In this document: positions 9,601 through 19,667 of the stretch, one piece after another | Position numbering within the stretch: position 1 is the first letter of the stretch | Layout: every line of letters begins with the position of its first letter | Assembly: GCA_019279435.1 (NCBI GenBank) | Contig: JAAALK010000286.1 | Location: 22,463,931-22,527,930 of the forward strand | Length of the DNA stretch: 64,000 bases | Source: Zizania palustris | Taxonomy: Eukaryota; Streptophyta; Magnoliopsida; Poales; Poaceae | Direction: 5' to 3' | Translations under genes and position numbers: made by a program | Notes under the pieces: generated by a model | Databases searched by the model: none | What the model was told of the DNA's origin: nothing | The model's input: the letters and a program-made list of their open reading frames with translations, nothing else

Positions 9601-11984
9601 TTTCGAGCAGAGGGATCGAAGCTAGCCCAACACAAATAAGTGCGCTGGAAAGGATGGCTCCGCCAGAAAATTTGAAACAAGTACAGAAGCTAGCAGGAAG
9701 GCTCGCAGCACTCAGCAGGTTCCTGTCCAGGTCGGCAGAGCGAAGCCTCCCAATTTTCAAGGCGCTGAAAGGATCCGAAAGCTTCAGCTGGACGCCGGAG
9801 TGCCAGAAGAGCTTCGAGGATATAAAAGCATACCTCGGCACATTATCAACCTTAATTGTTCCCCTTCTAGGGGAAGCACTGCTCTTATATCTTGTAGCAA
9901 CGGGTTCAGCAGTAAGCGCAGTGCTGGTCCGAGAGGTCGAGCTTAAAGGGAAGCTGGTGCAAAACCCAATTTATTTTGTGTCGGAGGCATTGTCCGGAGC
10001 CAAGGTCAGATACTCCGAGCTCGAGAAATTTGCTTATGCCCTAGTAATGGCCTCGCGAAAGCTAAGGCATTATTTCTTGGCGCATAACCTCATCGTCCCT
10101 ACATCGTATCCTCTTGGGGATATGCTCCGAAACAAAGATTCCACAGGTAGGATTGGAAAATGGGCAGTCGAGCTGGCACCCTTCGAAATCTCCTTCACAG
10201 CGAGGACAGCTGTTAAATCTCAAATTATAGCAGATTTCGTAGCAGAGTGGACTCCATCTGCAGTATGGACCCCGGAGGAACCCTCCGAAGGTTTCTGGAC
10301 AATATTCTCTGACGGAGCTTATCAAGCATCAGGTGCCGGGGCAGGGGCCGTCATCTTGTCACCATCAGGGCAAAAGGCTATGTATTCCGCAAAGCTCAAC
10401 TTCCGAACCACTAATAACATTGTCGAGTATGAAGGAATCTTGCTAGGCCTCCGAAAGGCTAAAGCACTCGGAGCTACAAGAATAGTGATCAAGACAGATT
10501 CCCAAGTCGTCGCGGGGCATATTGACAAAAGCTTCCAAGCAAAAAACCCACATCTCGCGCAATACCTTCAAGAAATCCGCAAGGCCAAAGCAGCATTCAA
10601 AGGGTTTATAGTTCGAAGCATCCCTCGGGCAGATAATCAACTTGCAGATATTCTTACAAAAGCTGCAGCAGGAGCGGTGGAACTCCCGGAGGGAGCTTTC
10701 TATGAAGAATTAGAGCAGCCAGCGGCTGACCAAATACCCTCGTCAGAAGTAATGTGCATTCCAACCACAGATTGGCGAGCTCCGATAATAACCATGTTGC
10801 AAAGTAGCATAGACCCTCCGGAAGGCCCAGAAACTCGAAGGTTGCAGGCAAGAGCTCGAAATTACAAGCTTATTGACAAAGTGTTGTACAAGGCCGGAGT
10901 GTGCTCACCCCTACTTCGATGCATCTCACAGCCCGAAGGTCAAGACATACTTCGAGGCATCCACGAAGGACTGTGCGGAGGTCATTTAGCCCCCCGAGCG
11001 CTAGCAGGCAAGACGCTTCGGCAAGGGTTTTACTGGCCAACAATTGTCAGGGACGCAGAAGAACTGGTCCGAACATGCCAAGGCTGCCAGTGGATGGGCA
11101 GACGGAGCCATCGCCCTCCAGCTCAGCTTCAAGTTATTGCCCCCGTATGGCCAATGGCTAGATGGGGCATGGACCTCATAGGCCCTTTCCCACCAGCAAA
11201 AGGCGGTTTGAAATTTGCGGTAGTAGCAATTGAATATTTCTCAAAATGGGTGGAAGCGGAGCCACTAACAGCTATCACCTCGAGGAACGTGCAAAAATTC
11301 TTCTGGCAAAACATTATATGCAGGTTCGGAGTTCCCAGGGAATTAACGGTGGATAATGGGACCCAGTTCGAAGCTGATACCTTTCAAACATTTTGTGAAG
11401 AACTAGGCATTAAGCTATGCTTCGCAGCAGTGCGACATCCGCAGTCCAACGGAGCCGTCGAGCGAGCCAACGGGAACATCCTCTCCGGGTTAAATCGCCG
11501 AATTGTAGGATTGGCCAAGGGGCTGTGGGTCGAAGAACTACCTAAAATCTTATGGTCCATCCGAACCACTCAAACTAGATCAATAGGTTTCACACCATTC
11601 AGATTGCTCTTCGGAGATGAAGCCATGACTCCTACGGAGCTCAGAGGGGAGTCGCTTCGCGTAATTCAACCTGGGGATGAAGATGATCGGAGTACTTCAA
11701 TAGATCTGTCAGAAGAAACAAGGCTTCGAGCTGTCGCCAACCTGACTAAGTACCAGGAGCACACCAAAACGTGGTATGACCCGAAAGTTACATTAAGTAA
11801 GTTAAAACCGGGTCATCTAGTATTGCGAAGTGTAATAGCTCCGGGGAAGCTAGGAAACAAATGGGAAGGACCATATGTTATCTTACGCTCAGGATGCCCC
11901 GGATCGTTTAAATTAGCTAATTTAGAAGGGGAAGAGTTGAAACATGCATGGCATGCGAAGCACCTTAAGAGATATTACGCTTAA
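6639..11984 (+). pseudogene. gag-pol polyprotein of Tat element 1, one nonsense codon and a mutated RT active site
   Basis: Single frame of 1782 codons interrupted only by TAG at 7542-7544, where elements 2 and 4 have CAG. Domains in order: gag (6639 to about 7545) opening with MPPKR; a Cys/His knuckle (CCVHGDNRSHDTKDC) near 7815-7870; aspartic protease VDGGSSADILF near 8309; reverse transcriptase with FLDAYSGYHQ near 9256; a degenerate first RNase H; a second, archaeal-type RNase H (SDGAYQASG, TDSQVVAGH); integrase with an HHCC zinc finger (about 10950-11090) and D, D, E residues near 11172, 11352 and 11460. The RT catalytic box reads YMDY (9447-9458) where element 2 has YMDD, so the second aspartate is gone. 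It would copy and integrate the element if intact. The start is the MPPKR methionine shared by all four copies. Confidence 0.93.
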
Positions 11985-12023
11985 GGCCTCCTTGTAATCA
12001 CTTGTAGCATTTCCTTTTCTGCA

Positions 12024-12029
12024 AATAAA
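12024..12029 (+). terminator. AATAAA just downstream of gag-pol (possible internal polyadenylation signal)
   Basis: AATAAAG lies 40 nt after the gag-pol stop. The equivalent position in element 2 (25730-25735) and element 4 (40784-40789, minus strand) has the same hexamer in a conserved 'aataaag' context. The hexamer is common by chance in AT-rich DNA, so only its conservation in three copies supports it. Confidence 0.35.
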
Positions 12030-12180
12030 GATAAGGGTTGAAACCTGTTTTGCCCTTCGAACATCCCTTACTCCTGATGGACGCATTAGGAGGACGGTGA
12101 TGCTGGTAGAGCCAAGCATTTTTCTCAAAGACCCAAGGGGCTGGCTCCGAACCATTGGTTCAGTGGCTCCGCCTACCTAC

Positions 12181-12700
12181 GGATTCCAGGCTCCGGCTTG
12201 TTAGGATCCGTAGAAGAGTCTAAGGACTTTAAAGAAAACATATTTTCAGCCTCCGGGTGCGAAGTATCTGTAAAAGAGCCGAAGGTGGCCAACCTACGGA
12301 TTCCAGGCTCCGGCTTGTTAGGATCCGTAGAAGAGTCTAAGGACTTTAAAGAAAACAGATTTTCAGCCTCCGGGTGCGAAGTATCTGTAAAAGAGCCGAA
12401 GGTGGCCAACCTACGGATTCCAGGCTCCGGCTTGTTAGGATCCGTAGAAGAGTCTAAGGACTTTAAAGAAAACAGATTTTCAGCCTCCGGGTGCGAAGTA
12501 TCTGTAAAAGAGCCGAAGGTGGCCAACCTACGGATTCCAGGCTCCGGCTTGTTAGGATCCGTAGAAGAGTTTAAGGACTTTAAAGAAAACAGATTTTCAG
12601 CCTACGAGTGCGAAGTATCTGTAAAAGAGCCGAAGGTGGCCACCCTATGGATTCCAAGCTCCGGCTTGTTAGGATCCGTACAAAAGTCTAAAGACTTTAA
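12181..12700 (+). repeat. tandem repeat array, 117-bp unit, four full copies plus a partial
   Basis: Unit starts (ggattcca) fall at 12181, 12298, 12415, 12532 and 12649, an exact 117-bp period. Units are nearly identical except the last. 117 is a multiple of three, so frames stay open through the array on both strands. I take these frames as by-products. The array separates the end of gag-pol from the end of the antisense gene. Confidence 0.95.
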
Positions 12701-12859
12701 TAATGATATGTGCAAATTCGAAGCATGCAGGTGTTCGGACAGTCATTGTGCCTAGCGAACCCTTTTTTATGATAAAGGCTCCGCCACCCACAAGGGGGGT
12801 CGGAGGGTAGGAGTCACACGGCATACTTTCGAAGCATTCCACATTAAAATACTATACTC

Positions 12860-14393
12860 ATACATCAAGAGAAATTTTTGTCTAAACCTAAATAAAACGG
12901 AGACCCTTTCGGCCCCTAGAGCTACCCCTGCGGCTGCTTTGCCCTTCGGAACTTGAAGCCGCCGAAGTCGTCCTTTTAGTCCGGATACTTCTCTTTTTCT
13001 TCGAGGCTCGCAGTTTCTTCTGCTCCTCTTGAAGCTCAGCCCATGTCAGGAGCCTTTCGGAGTCTGCCTCCGCAGGGTCTTCGGCTCGGTACTCCGAGTC
13101 GGACCAGTCAATAGGTTCGGAAGATGAGGACCCCTCCTGTCTTCTCTTCCTCTTTAATATAAGCTAAGACGTCCCTTCGAACCTCGAGAGTGATCTCCCC
13201 CTCGTCTCCGCGAGGAACAGAAAAGCGGGAGCGGAGGTAAGGCCTCAAGCCCTCAAGGTTTGCCCACTCCTTTCGGAGCTCGTCGGTAATTTCCAGAAGT
13301 TCGAAGTCAGGGCTCGAAGGGCACGACAAAACCTAAATAAAATAGCAGAACACCCAAGACAAGTTCCCGTTTATAACTTTTTCATTAATAAAAACAGGGT
13401 TTACAGGGCTTCACATACGTAACAGTCCTAAGCGGCTAGACCTGCGGGTCGGTCGGTGGAGCAGGAACAGAAGGGGCTGGCGCAGCAGGAAGTGGTGGCC
13501 TTGTCTGCGCTTGCTTCTGCCGACAGGCCTCGTCAATCCAAGCCTTGGCTGCGGCCTTATGATCCGTCTTCCAGGTCGACCGGAAGGCTTCCCAGGCCGA
13601 AGCCACCTCCGAAGAAGGCCGCAGCAAGTCGTCGTCCGCGAAGCCTCCAGGAGACGAGCCTTCGACCGAGCCGAGGGGGATTCGAAGGGACTCAAGATGA
13701 CGAAGGACCCCGATACCAGCACACTGTCCGGAGATTTCCCTGTACCGAATACCGGAGTTCTTCATCAACGACGAAGCAACTTGAATCCTCGTCAGCTTCC
13801 GGTCAAGGGGCTCGTGGGTTGCAGCAGAAGCCGAAGGGCACATGGTGCCAAAGTACTCCAGCGTACCCTGGAGGGCTTCCAAGGTACGGTCCGCCAGTAC
13901 TAGAATTCTTCTTCTCCGCTGCTTCCAGGCCTGCAGCAGCCGCGCCCACTTCGGCCACCTGGAGCAACAAAGAACTCTTATGGGCCATCGCCTGGCTAAT
14001 AGCTCCCTGAAGTTCTACCAGCTGCGCACTTGAGGTAACGGCATCTTGGCGGAGCCTTTCAACCTCGCTCGGAGGACAACGCGCTCGGCCTCGACCTCCT
14101 GAGCTGACGAACGGAGGGCTCCGAGGGCTTCGTCCGACGCCGCCCTAGCCCTCCGTTCCTCCAAGACTTCCCCTCCAGCCGGATGGATCTCCCGGGTAGA
14201 GTCGTTAAGAGCGTCTGGAGGGTAGTGACCTTCCGCTTAAGTCGATTAACTTCGACCTCGTTGGAAGTCGCTGCCGCTCTAGCAAGAACAAATTGCTGCA
14301 AAAAGAAATAGTAAGTACTAAAATATTTGTAAACTACTAAAACGAAGTAGCTATGGTGTCTTTTCTGCACCTGAAGGGCAGCCCTTTCGAGGG
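12860..14393 (-). pseudogene. antisense gene of Tat element 1, partial and frameshifted
   Basis: Aligns with exons 5, 4 and the end of exon 3 of the antisense gene in element 2 (26618-30414). Exon 5 matches from about 13335 downwards (frame at 13108-13329) but shifts frame near 13130. Exon 4 matches about 14295-13440 and is shifted near 14190 and near 13883. The end of exon 3 (ERAALQ) touches the gap. Intron borders are in the same places. Exons 1, 2 and most of 3 are missing because of the assembly gap. It would have encoded the C-terminal half with the coiled coil. Confidence 0.8.
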
Positions 14394-14493
14394 NNNNNNN
14401 NNNNNNNNNNNNNNNNNNNNNNNNNNNNNNNNNNNNNNNNNNNNNNNNNNNNNNNNNNNNNNNNNNNNNNNNNNNNNNNNNNNNNNNNNNNNN
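14394..14493. other. assembly gap of 100 N
   Basis: Exactly 100 undetermined bases, the usual placeholder for a gap of unknown size. The left flank is Tat element 1 (antisense gene, exon 3). The right flank is the gag of copia element F1. Missing parts include the 3' end of element 1, the rest of F1 and the rest of Tat element 3, probably well over 10 kb. Confidence 0.98.
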
Positions 14494-15614
14494 GGTGAAG
14501 TCACGTCCCTTCTTGTCCTTCTTGTCCTCCTTCCTTGGGGACTCCTCCTCCTCAGAGCTCGACTCCTCAGTTGAGGATGTGTCGATGTCGCTGAGAGCAG
14601 CAACAAAAGCTCTGGAAGCGGCCTTGGCTACTTTCTTAGCCATCTTGCCGCGCTTGCCCTTCACAAAGGGTTTCCTCTCCTTCTTGTGGTATTTGGGGCG
14701 CTCACTCTCATCTCTCTTTTTGACCTTGGGGCAATTGGCCTTAATGTGAGAGGTGTCGCCACATTCATAGCAGCCACTAAAACCACTTCTCCTCTGATCC
14801 CGTCTCTCATGATGAAAGCGGGTGAACCTCCGGGCAATGAGAGCAAGCTCATCATCAGCTAGAGTATCCACCTGCCCCTTTGTGACGGAGACCAGGGAGG
14901 ACAAAGCAAAACCATCTGCAAGAACACAAGTGCCTGATGTGCTTGGTTCTGCAGTGGTGCCACGGCTAGTGCTAGAAACCAATGCCAATGGCTGTGGCAA
15001 AGAGCTCTGTGCACTGCAAGAGATGCCTTGGCAATCTCTGTGGACTTCAGCTTGCTAAAGAGTTCATCACAGGTTAGAGTGTCATAGCCTGTGGACTCCT
15101 CAATGCTGGATATCTTCACTTCCCATATGCTACGGTCAAGAGCATAGAGAAGCTTGATAGCCCTATCGTGATCACTGTAAGCAAGCGTCCCGTTGGATCG
15201 CAAGTTACTCACTATCGCGTCAAAGCGAGAAAACATGGCATCTACAGATTCACCAGGTGCCTGCACAAACAGCTGATACTGTTGATTGTAGGTGCTTTGG
15301 CGCCTGGCCTTAATCTGAGCAGAGCCCTCATGAAAGACAGTGAGTGTTGTCCAAATCTCCCTAGCAGTCCTAAGGTGCTGCACCCTATCAAACTCACTCC
15401 GACTCAAACCAATGAACAGTATGTTCCTTGCCTTCGAGTTGGCAATATACTGATCTTTTTCAGTTTGAGTGGTGCGGGTATCAGGGATGGAGTATTGTGA
15501 GTCCACAATCTCCCAAATTGCATTTCCTTGGCTTAACAGGTAAGCCTCCATGCGCACCTTCCAGTATGCAAAATCTGTCCCATCGAACAGAGGAATTTTA
15601 CTGCCTCTATCCAT
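14494..15614 (-). pseudogene. copia-type gag of element F1, frameshifted and truncated by the gap
   Basis: Starts with ATG at 15614 (MDRGSKIPLFDG), the N terminus shared with the gag of element X. A UBN2-type gag core follows (YWKVRMEAYLLSQG, KARRQSTYNQ, AIKLLYALDRSIWEV). A frameshift lies near 15005-15040, after which the frame continues from 15000 with a CCHC zinc knuckle (CYECGDTSHIKANC) near 14740-14780 and a Lys-rich then acidic Ser/Glu stretch up to the N run. Gag would form the particle that packages element RNA. It cannot be translated whole as it stands. Confidence 0.85.
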
Positions 15615-15664
15615 GTCGCCAACAGATCACAAAACCGGTTAAGGTCAACTGGTGATCTTAACCT

Positions 15665-15676
15665 GCTCTGATACCA
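15665..15676 (-). other. primer-binding site of copia element F1
   Basis: TGGTATCAGAGC on the minus strand, complementary to the 3' end of initiator-methionine tRNA, the standard primer of plant copia elements. It lies two bases from the LTR edge at 15679, and gag begins some 50 nt further on. Confidence 0.9.
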
Positions 15677-15678
15677 AT

Positions 15679-17659
15679 TGTTGGACCGGAAACGGTGACC
15701 AGAGGGGGGGTGAATGGGAGCTTTTAAAATTTCGGGCTAAAAACTTAGCCTTCGGGTCTGTTCTGTCTTCTGCGGAACAGGCTTCGAACACAACCTTCGA
15801 AGGTCTGGTTCGGAGGTACTTCGACAGCTCCGAACACAGGCTTCGTAGGAGCAAAAGTTCGAAGCCAAGAAGACTTCGCTCCACTAACAACCCTAGAAAA
15901 TCTACTCTGCTAAGTCAGTGCAGGCTCCGCACACGAGGTGCTTCGAGCAGGCTTCGCACTTCACCCTTCGCAAGAGTGGACAGCCCTCTGAGGACTTCAA
16001 CCAAGTACTTTGGCGACAGCAACTGGTGCTGGGCTTCGTACGCGAAGGTCTACACGCACACAAAACGGACTATGCTAAAGGCTTCGTCACAAGAAGCACT
16101 ACGGGAAACGAACAGAGCTTTGCTAGTAAGCAGCGAGGTCTTGCCTCGTGTTACACAGAGCGACAGCACACTGTAAAGCACACTTCGCGAGAAAAACACC
16201 CTTCGCCAGGACAGGCTTCGGTGAACTAAAAACTAGCGAGGTATGCAACGCGAGCTCAAGCAAAAGCACACAGAAACAGGGCTTCGCCGCTTGAACAAGG
16301 AACACTGAAATAAATTGAACTCAGAATGAATACAGCGAGGTCTGTCTACAGGAGCTCAACAGTAAATGCTCAAAGTGTTAAATGTTACCTACCGAGCTCC
16401 CATATTTATAGCCCACGGCTTCATCCTAAGGAAATGACTACTTTACCCCTAGGGTTTACAACAGATTTGTCTCTACAGAACTAAGGGGTACAAAAGGTAG
16501 TCCACCTTTATTTTGGAGGCTTCTCTGTCAGCTGCAGAGGGGACAGTGTCAGCCTTTTTCAGAACAGACAGTGTCAGCCTTTACAGTGTTGACTTCTGGA
16601 ACCTCCCTTCGCACCGGAGGGTGCGGTAGCTTCGGCGAGAAGCCTGCAGCCTGATGGCCTTCGCTCCGCCGAAGAAGTCCTTCGATACAGTGACGGTTTT
16701 GAGCCGAAGCCGTCAAAGCCCCTTGGGCCTTCGCACCACCACCTCCGGAGTGGATCACCACGGCTTCGCAGCTACTCCCAGCTCGAACACCGTTCGTCCG
16801 TGTACCGAAGCCATGCATGGCCGAAGCACCTCAAGACAACCTTGCTCCGAAGCCCCACCTTCGGAGTACCACCCTTCGAAGTCCCTCCTTCGTCCAAGGC
16901 CTCCGCATGAAGCATTCCATGAGCACTCCGTCGTAGTGCCTCTCCCCGAGCACACTCCACGACGAGCCTCACCCGGACCATGCCTTCGATGCGCCTCGAC
17001 TTCTGAGACCTTCGTTGGGCAACCTTCGAGTGTCTCCCTCCGGAGCACACTTCGAACTCCTTGCCTCCGCAGAGGACTTGGTCCACCAACTCCGAAGTCA
17101 CTCCATCCGGAGTACCTTCGAAGTGCCTCACCTCCGAGGACTTTGTCTCGGAGTACCTTCAGCCGGAGCCACGCTCCGCACTCTCTGCCTTCACCTGGCA
17201 CGACTCGACCCGAGGACCGACCCGGACCACCTTCGCAGCCACCGTGACGGAGCTCCCCGCTCCCCTGGCATCAAGCCACCCGCTTGACCCAGGTTCACCC
17301 GGCTCGAACCCTGTCCGTCGCCTCCGAAGTCACTGCGCACCACAGACAAGCAACCAAGTGTATCCAGTACTCCGGAGACCTCTCCGGGTTAGCAACCTTC
17401 GGTACACACTCCGGTGTACCGCCCAAAGTACCGAAGCCATCGGTACGAACCCTGTCATCGTGTACTGCCGGACCCCTCCGACAGGCACACTCCGCTGCAC
17501 AGCTGCAGCAAGCAAACACCGAACACACTTTGGTGACACACCTCCGAACACCCTTCGGAGGTACCACCTCCGAAGCCCCTCCGGAGGTACCCTTCGAACA
17601 GAGGGTAAAAGTCTGTCAATCACTCATCACAAAACACCGAAACCACCCTTGGTTTCTCA
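15679..17659 (-). repeat. 5' LTR of copia element F1 (1981 bp)
   Basis: Reads TGAGAAACC...GGTCCAACA on the minus strand. A TATAAATA box lies at 16403-16410 (minus). The part at 16600-17620 is densely packed with CTTCG/CGAAG and CTCCGGAG-like motifs, which create spurious open frames on both strands. A truncated copy lies at 54175-55245. Confidence 0.8.
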
Positions 17660-18545
17660 CTTGATGAGTGACGCCTTCCCGAGCTGCATCAACTACCGAA
17701 GATGCAGACAACCCCCGGATTTGCGACTTCGTATGAGCGAAGCGCTTAAAATATTGCCTCAATGTTTCTCCGGGGAGCTGTTTCACCTGGAAAAGGCTTC
17801 CTGTTGACATGGGAGGCACGAAGGTGCCTTGAAAATTGCTTATAAATTTCTTCTTCAGCTGCCCCCATGAATTAATTGATCCTGGCCTCAAAGACCAGAA
17901 CCACCTTAATGCCACTCCTTGAAGAGCTAAGGGGAAGCACTTCGCCATGGTGTTTCGAACTCCTCCGCTAGCTTCAATTGCTAGGGCATAAGAACGAACG
18001 AACTCTCCGGGATCTTCATCTCCGGCATACTTACAGAGCTTGGAAGCTTTGAACTTTGAATCAAAGCGAACTTTCTGCAGCTCAGGATGCAGCGGAGATT
18101 CATTATCGAAGGAGGCGTTCTCCGGGGCTTCGGGATAATCGGGTTCGTCGTCTTCGGGCACTTCTGGGATAGTTGGGATGGCTTGAGAGCGAAGCCTGTT
18201 CGCGGCTTCCTGTCGCCACCTTGCTACCTCAGCTTGAAGGTTGGCCATTTGAGTGGCTATATCTCCAAGATTGTCTTCATCTCCTCCGGAAGGATCTTCC
18301 GGGTCTTGAGAACTAGTAGGATCAGTTCGAATTGGGATGGAAGGTGGAGGAGGGACTCCGGGTGGTCGAAGTATGGAAGGGGTTGGCGGAGAAGCTTCGT
18401 ATGTTCGAGGGATAGAATCCCCTTCCGGAGTTTGCGGAGGGAATGTCGAAGGCCCTCCGACTTCAACCGTGTCAAATGGTATCTCTCCGGAGATCCGAGA
18501 AGACCTCCGAACGGGATTGCGGGGTGCGCTCCGCTTAGGAGGCAT
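17660..18545 (-). pseudogene. gag (N-terminal part) of Tat element 3, truncated by F1 insertion
   Basis: Opens with MPPKRSAPRNPVRRSSR at 18545 and keeps the gag landmarks of the family: a TQMANLQAEVARWRQEAA coiled stretch, NASFDNESPLHPELQKV, ASKLCKYAGDEDPGEFVRSYA, and a core ending SASSVVDAAREGV. There are no stops up to 17660. Beyond that the frame runs into the copia LTR (THQVRNQG...), which is not gag. It would be the particle protein and the front of the gag-pol precursor. Confidence 0.88.
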
Positions 18546-18587
18546 GATGTAAGAAATTGGTAGAGAACGAAGTTTTTCGGACTAGGT

Positions 18588-18605
18588 TCCCCACGGACGG
18601 CGCCA
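18588..18605 (-). other. primer-binding site of Tat element 3
   Basis: Same 18 bases as in elements 1, 2 and 4, on the minus strand, two bases inside the LTR edge at 18608. Confidence 0.85.
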
Positions 18606-18607
18606 AC

Positions 18608-19102
18608 TGTTGGCGTATAAGATTACGCTAACAGGTTTCTGTAGAATAGAAACTAACAAACGAAGTATTTGCGAAGAGAACTGTTCTAAGCCTCCGAAAG
18701 GATAATAACTTAGAACGGTTCAAATGTATATATTGAATAACTTGTATCCGGTCCCTATTACAGGGTGAAATGAGGGGTATTTATAGGCCCAAATATTAAG
18801 GAAAAGACCTATTTACCCCTCTATTACAACCGACATAGTGGAAACTATTCGGTACCCTTGATAGGGCTAAAATGGTAAAAGACTAATCTAATAATATAAA
18901 AGATAAATCTTCCATCTTAGCTGGCAATAAAGATCTCGCAGGACCTTAGTTCGAAGATGTACTCCAAACCAATGCCTATCTTCGTACTTCGAGCTTGACT
19001 CAGGGTATCTTCGAAGATGGACGTCTGGAAACCTTTGAATCTACTATCTGCTGTCATGCTGTTGCGGCAATAACCCCGAGGATGAGATATTTTCCCCCAA
19101 CA
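18608..19102 (-). repeat. 5' LTR of Tat element 3 (495 bp)
   Basis: Plus-strand sequence TGTTGGCGTATAAGATTACG...CCCCCAACA. Same length and blocks as the LTRs of element 4, including the inverted repeat at its inner end. It is clearly diverged from the other LTRs. Confidence 0.92.
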
Positions 19103-19356
19103 GCACTATCTCCCATGACAGGTGGAAGTGTCTATAAAATCTCAATTGATTTTCTCATGATGATAATAGAAGCCTATCAATACCATCACAAGTGAAAAAT
19201 AGTTACCAATGAATAAGTAGCTAGCCTGCACACATACTCTATCTAGAATTAGAGTTTTATGTTATATGAATATAGCTAAATATTAGAGGGTTGAATAATT
19301 TTAACTATAGAAGAGTGAATTGCATGAAATATTAGAAGTTCTCGAAGAGCAAATAT
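19103..19356. other. intergenic spacer, no feature seen
   Basis: AT-rich sequence with no recognisable repeat. Its last five bases (aatat, 19352-19356) are the left target duplication of copia element X. Confidence 0.4.
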
Positions 19357-19667
19357 TGTGGGATCGGAATGGCGACTAGAGGGGGTGAATAGGCGCCTCT
19401 ATAAATTCTCGCGAATGTGATGGCCTGTTCAGATCACCCAACGCACATCTAAAAGATTGCAGAATCAAACTTGATGGACATTGGTTAAGAATTCAGACCA
19501 AAACAATCCAAATAAAATTCTTCTTCCAAATCGGAGAATCAATTGCCAAAATGTTCTAGTCGGTGAATGGTTTACCGAATTACAGTTCTGAGTTGATAAT
19601 TGAAACTCCGATAGAAGGTTGTCGACTAGTGAAACTCCAACAATGTTCAGAGATAGCTAAAACTGAC
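19357..19667 (-). repeat. 3' LTR of copia X, outer part (interrupted by Tat element 2)
   Basis: Begins TGTGGGATCGGAATGGCGAC, matching the start of the other LTR at 49450. It continues at 31409 after the insertion, the 5 bp ctgac being duplicated. Most of this part is missing from the right LTR, which has a deletion here. Confidence 0.88.

Larger units (their letters stand above)
5936..14393 (+). mobile_element. Tat-lineage Ty3/gypsy retrotransposon, element 1 (3' end lost at assembly gap)
   Basis: Order: 5' LTR (5936-6433), primer-binding site, gag-pol (6639-11984), a tandem repeat array (12181-12700) and the 3' part of the antisense gene, which runs into the gap at 14394. Elements 2 and 4 show the full plan and length (about 11.8 kb). 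Pol order PR-RT-RH-INT plus the second, archaeal-type RNase H domain at about 10300-10670 places it in the Tat lineage. The left flank 5931-5935 is gatgt, but the matching right-hand duplication is not in the window. Confidence 0.93.
14494..17659 (-). mobile_element. Ty1/copia-type element F1, 5' part only (LTR plus gag)
   Basis: Read on the minus strand: a 1981-bp 5' LTR (17659-15679), a TGGTATCAGAGC primer-binding site, then gag running into the gap. The LTR junction with Tat element 3 at 17659/17660 is clean (TGAGAAACC after 'cttga'), so F1 inserted into the gag of element 3. The 3' half and any pol lie in the gap. Relatives X and Y in this window have gag but no pol, so F1 may also be gag-only. 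Confidence 0.8.
17660..19102 (-). mobile_element. Tat element 3, 5' end only, cut by copia F1
   Basis: On the minus strand: 5' LTR 19102-18608, primer-binding site, then the first 295 codons or so of gag, which stops at the F1 junction. The remainder would continue beyond the missing part of F1 in the assembly gap. The gag differs from elements 1, 2 and 4 over its N-terminal third, so this is a separate subfamily. The right flank is gcact, and no partner duplication is visible. Confidence 0.85.

Noticed and set aside
12181..12700. CRISPR-like regular repeats
   Set aside because: Whole units of 117 bp repeat head to tail without unique spacers, in a plant retrotransposon.
12198..12755. Open frame of 185 codons with a four-fold internal repeat (and a similar one on the other strand)
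   Set aside because: It is the 117-bp tandem array read in frame. The unit is a multiple of three without stops, and the frame is lost in element 4, whose unit is 116 bp.
14494..15614. Cellular gene with a CCHC zinc finger
   Set aside because: Primer-binding site and LTR directly upstream and homology to the gag frames of X and Y show it is copia gag.
16654..17807. Several open frames of 90-250 codons on both strands
   Set aside because: Low-complexity CTTCG-rich LTR sequence with overlapping frames on both strands, no domain and no conservation in the F1 copy at 54175.
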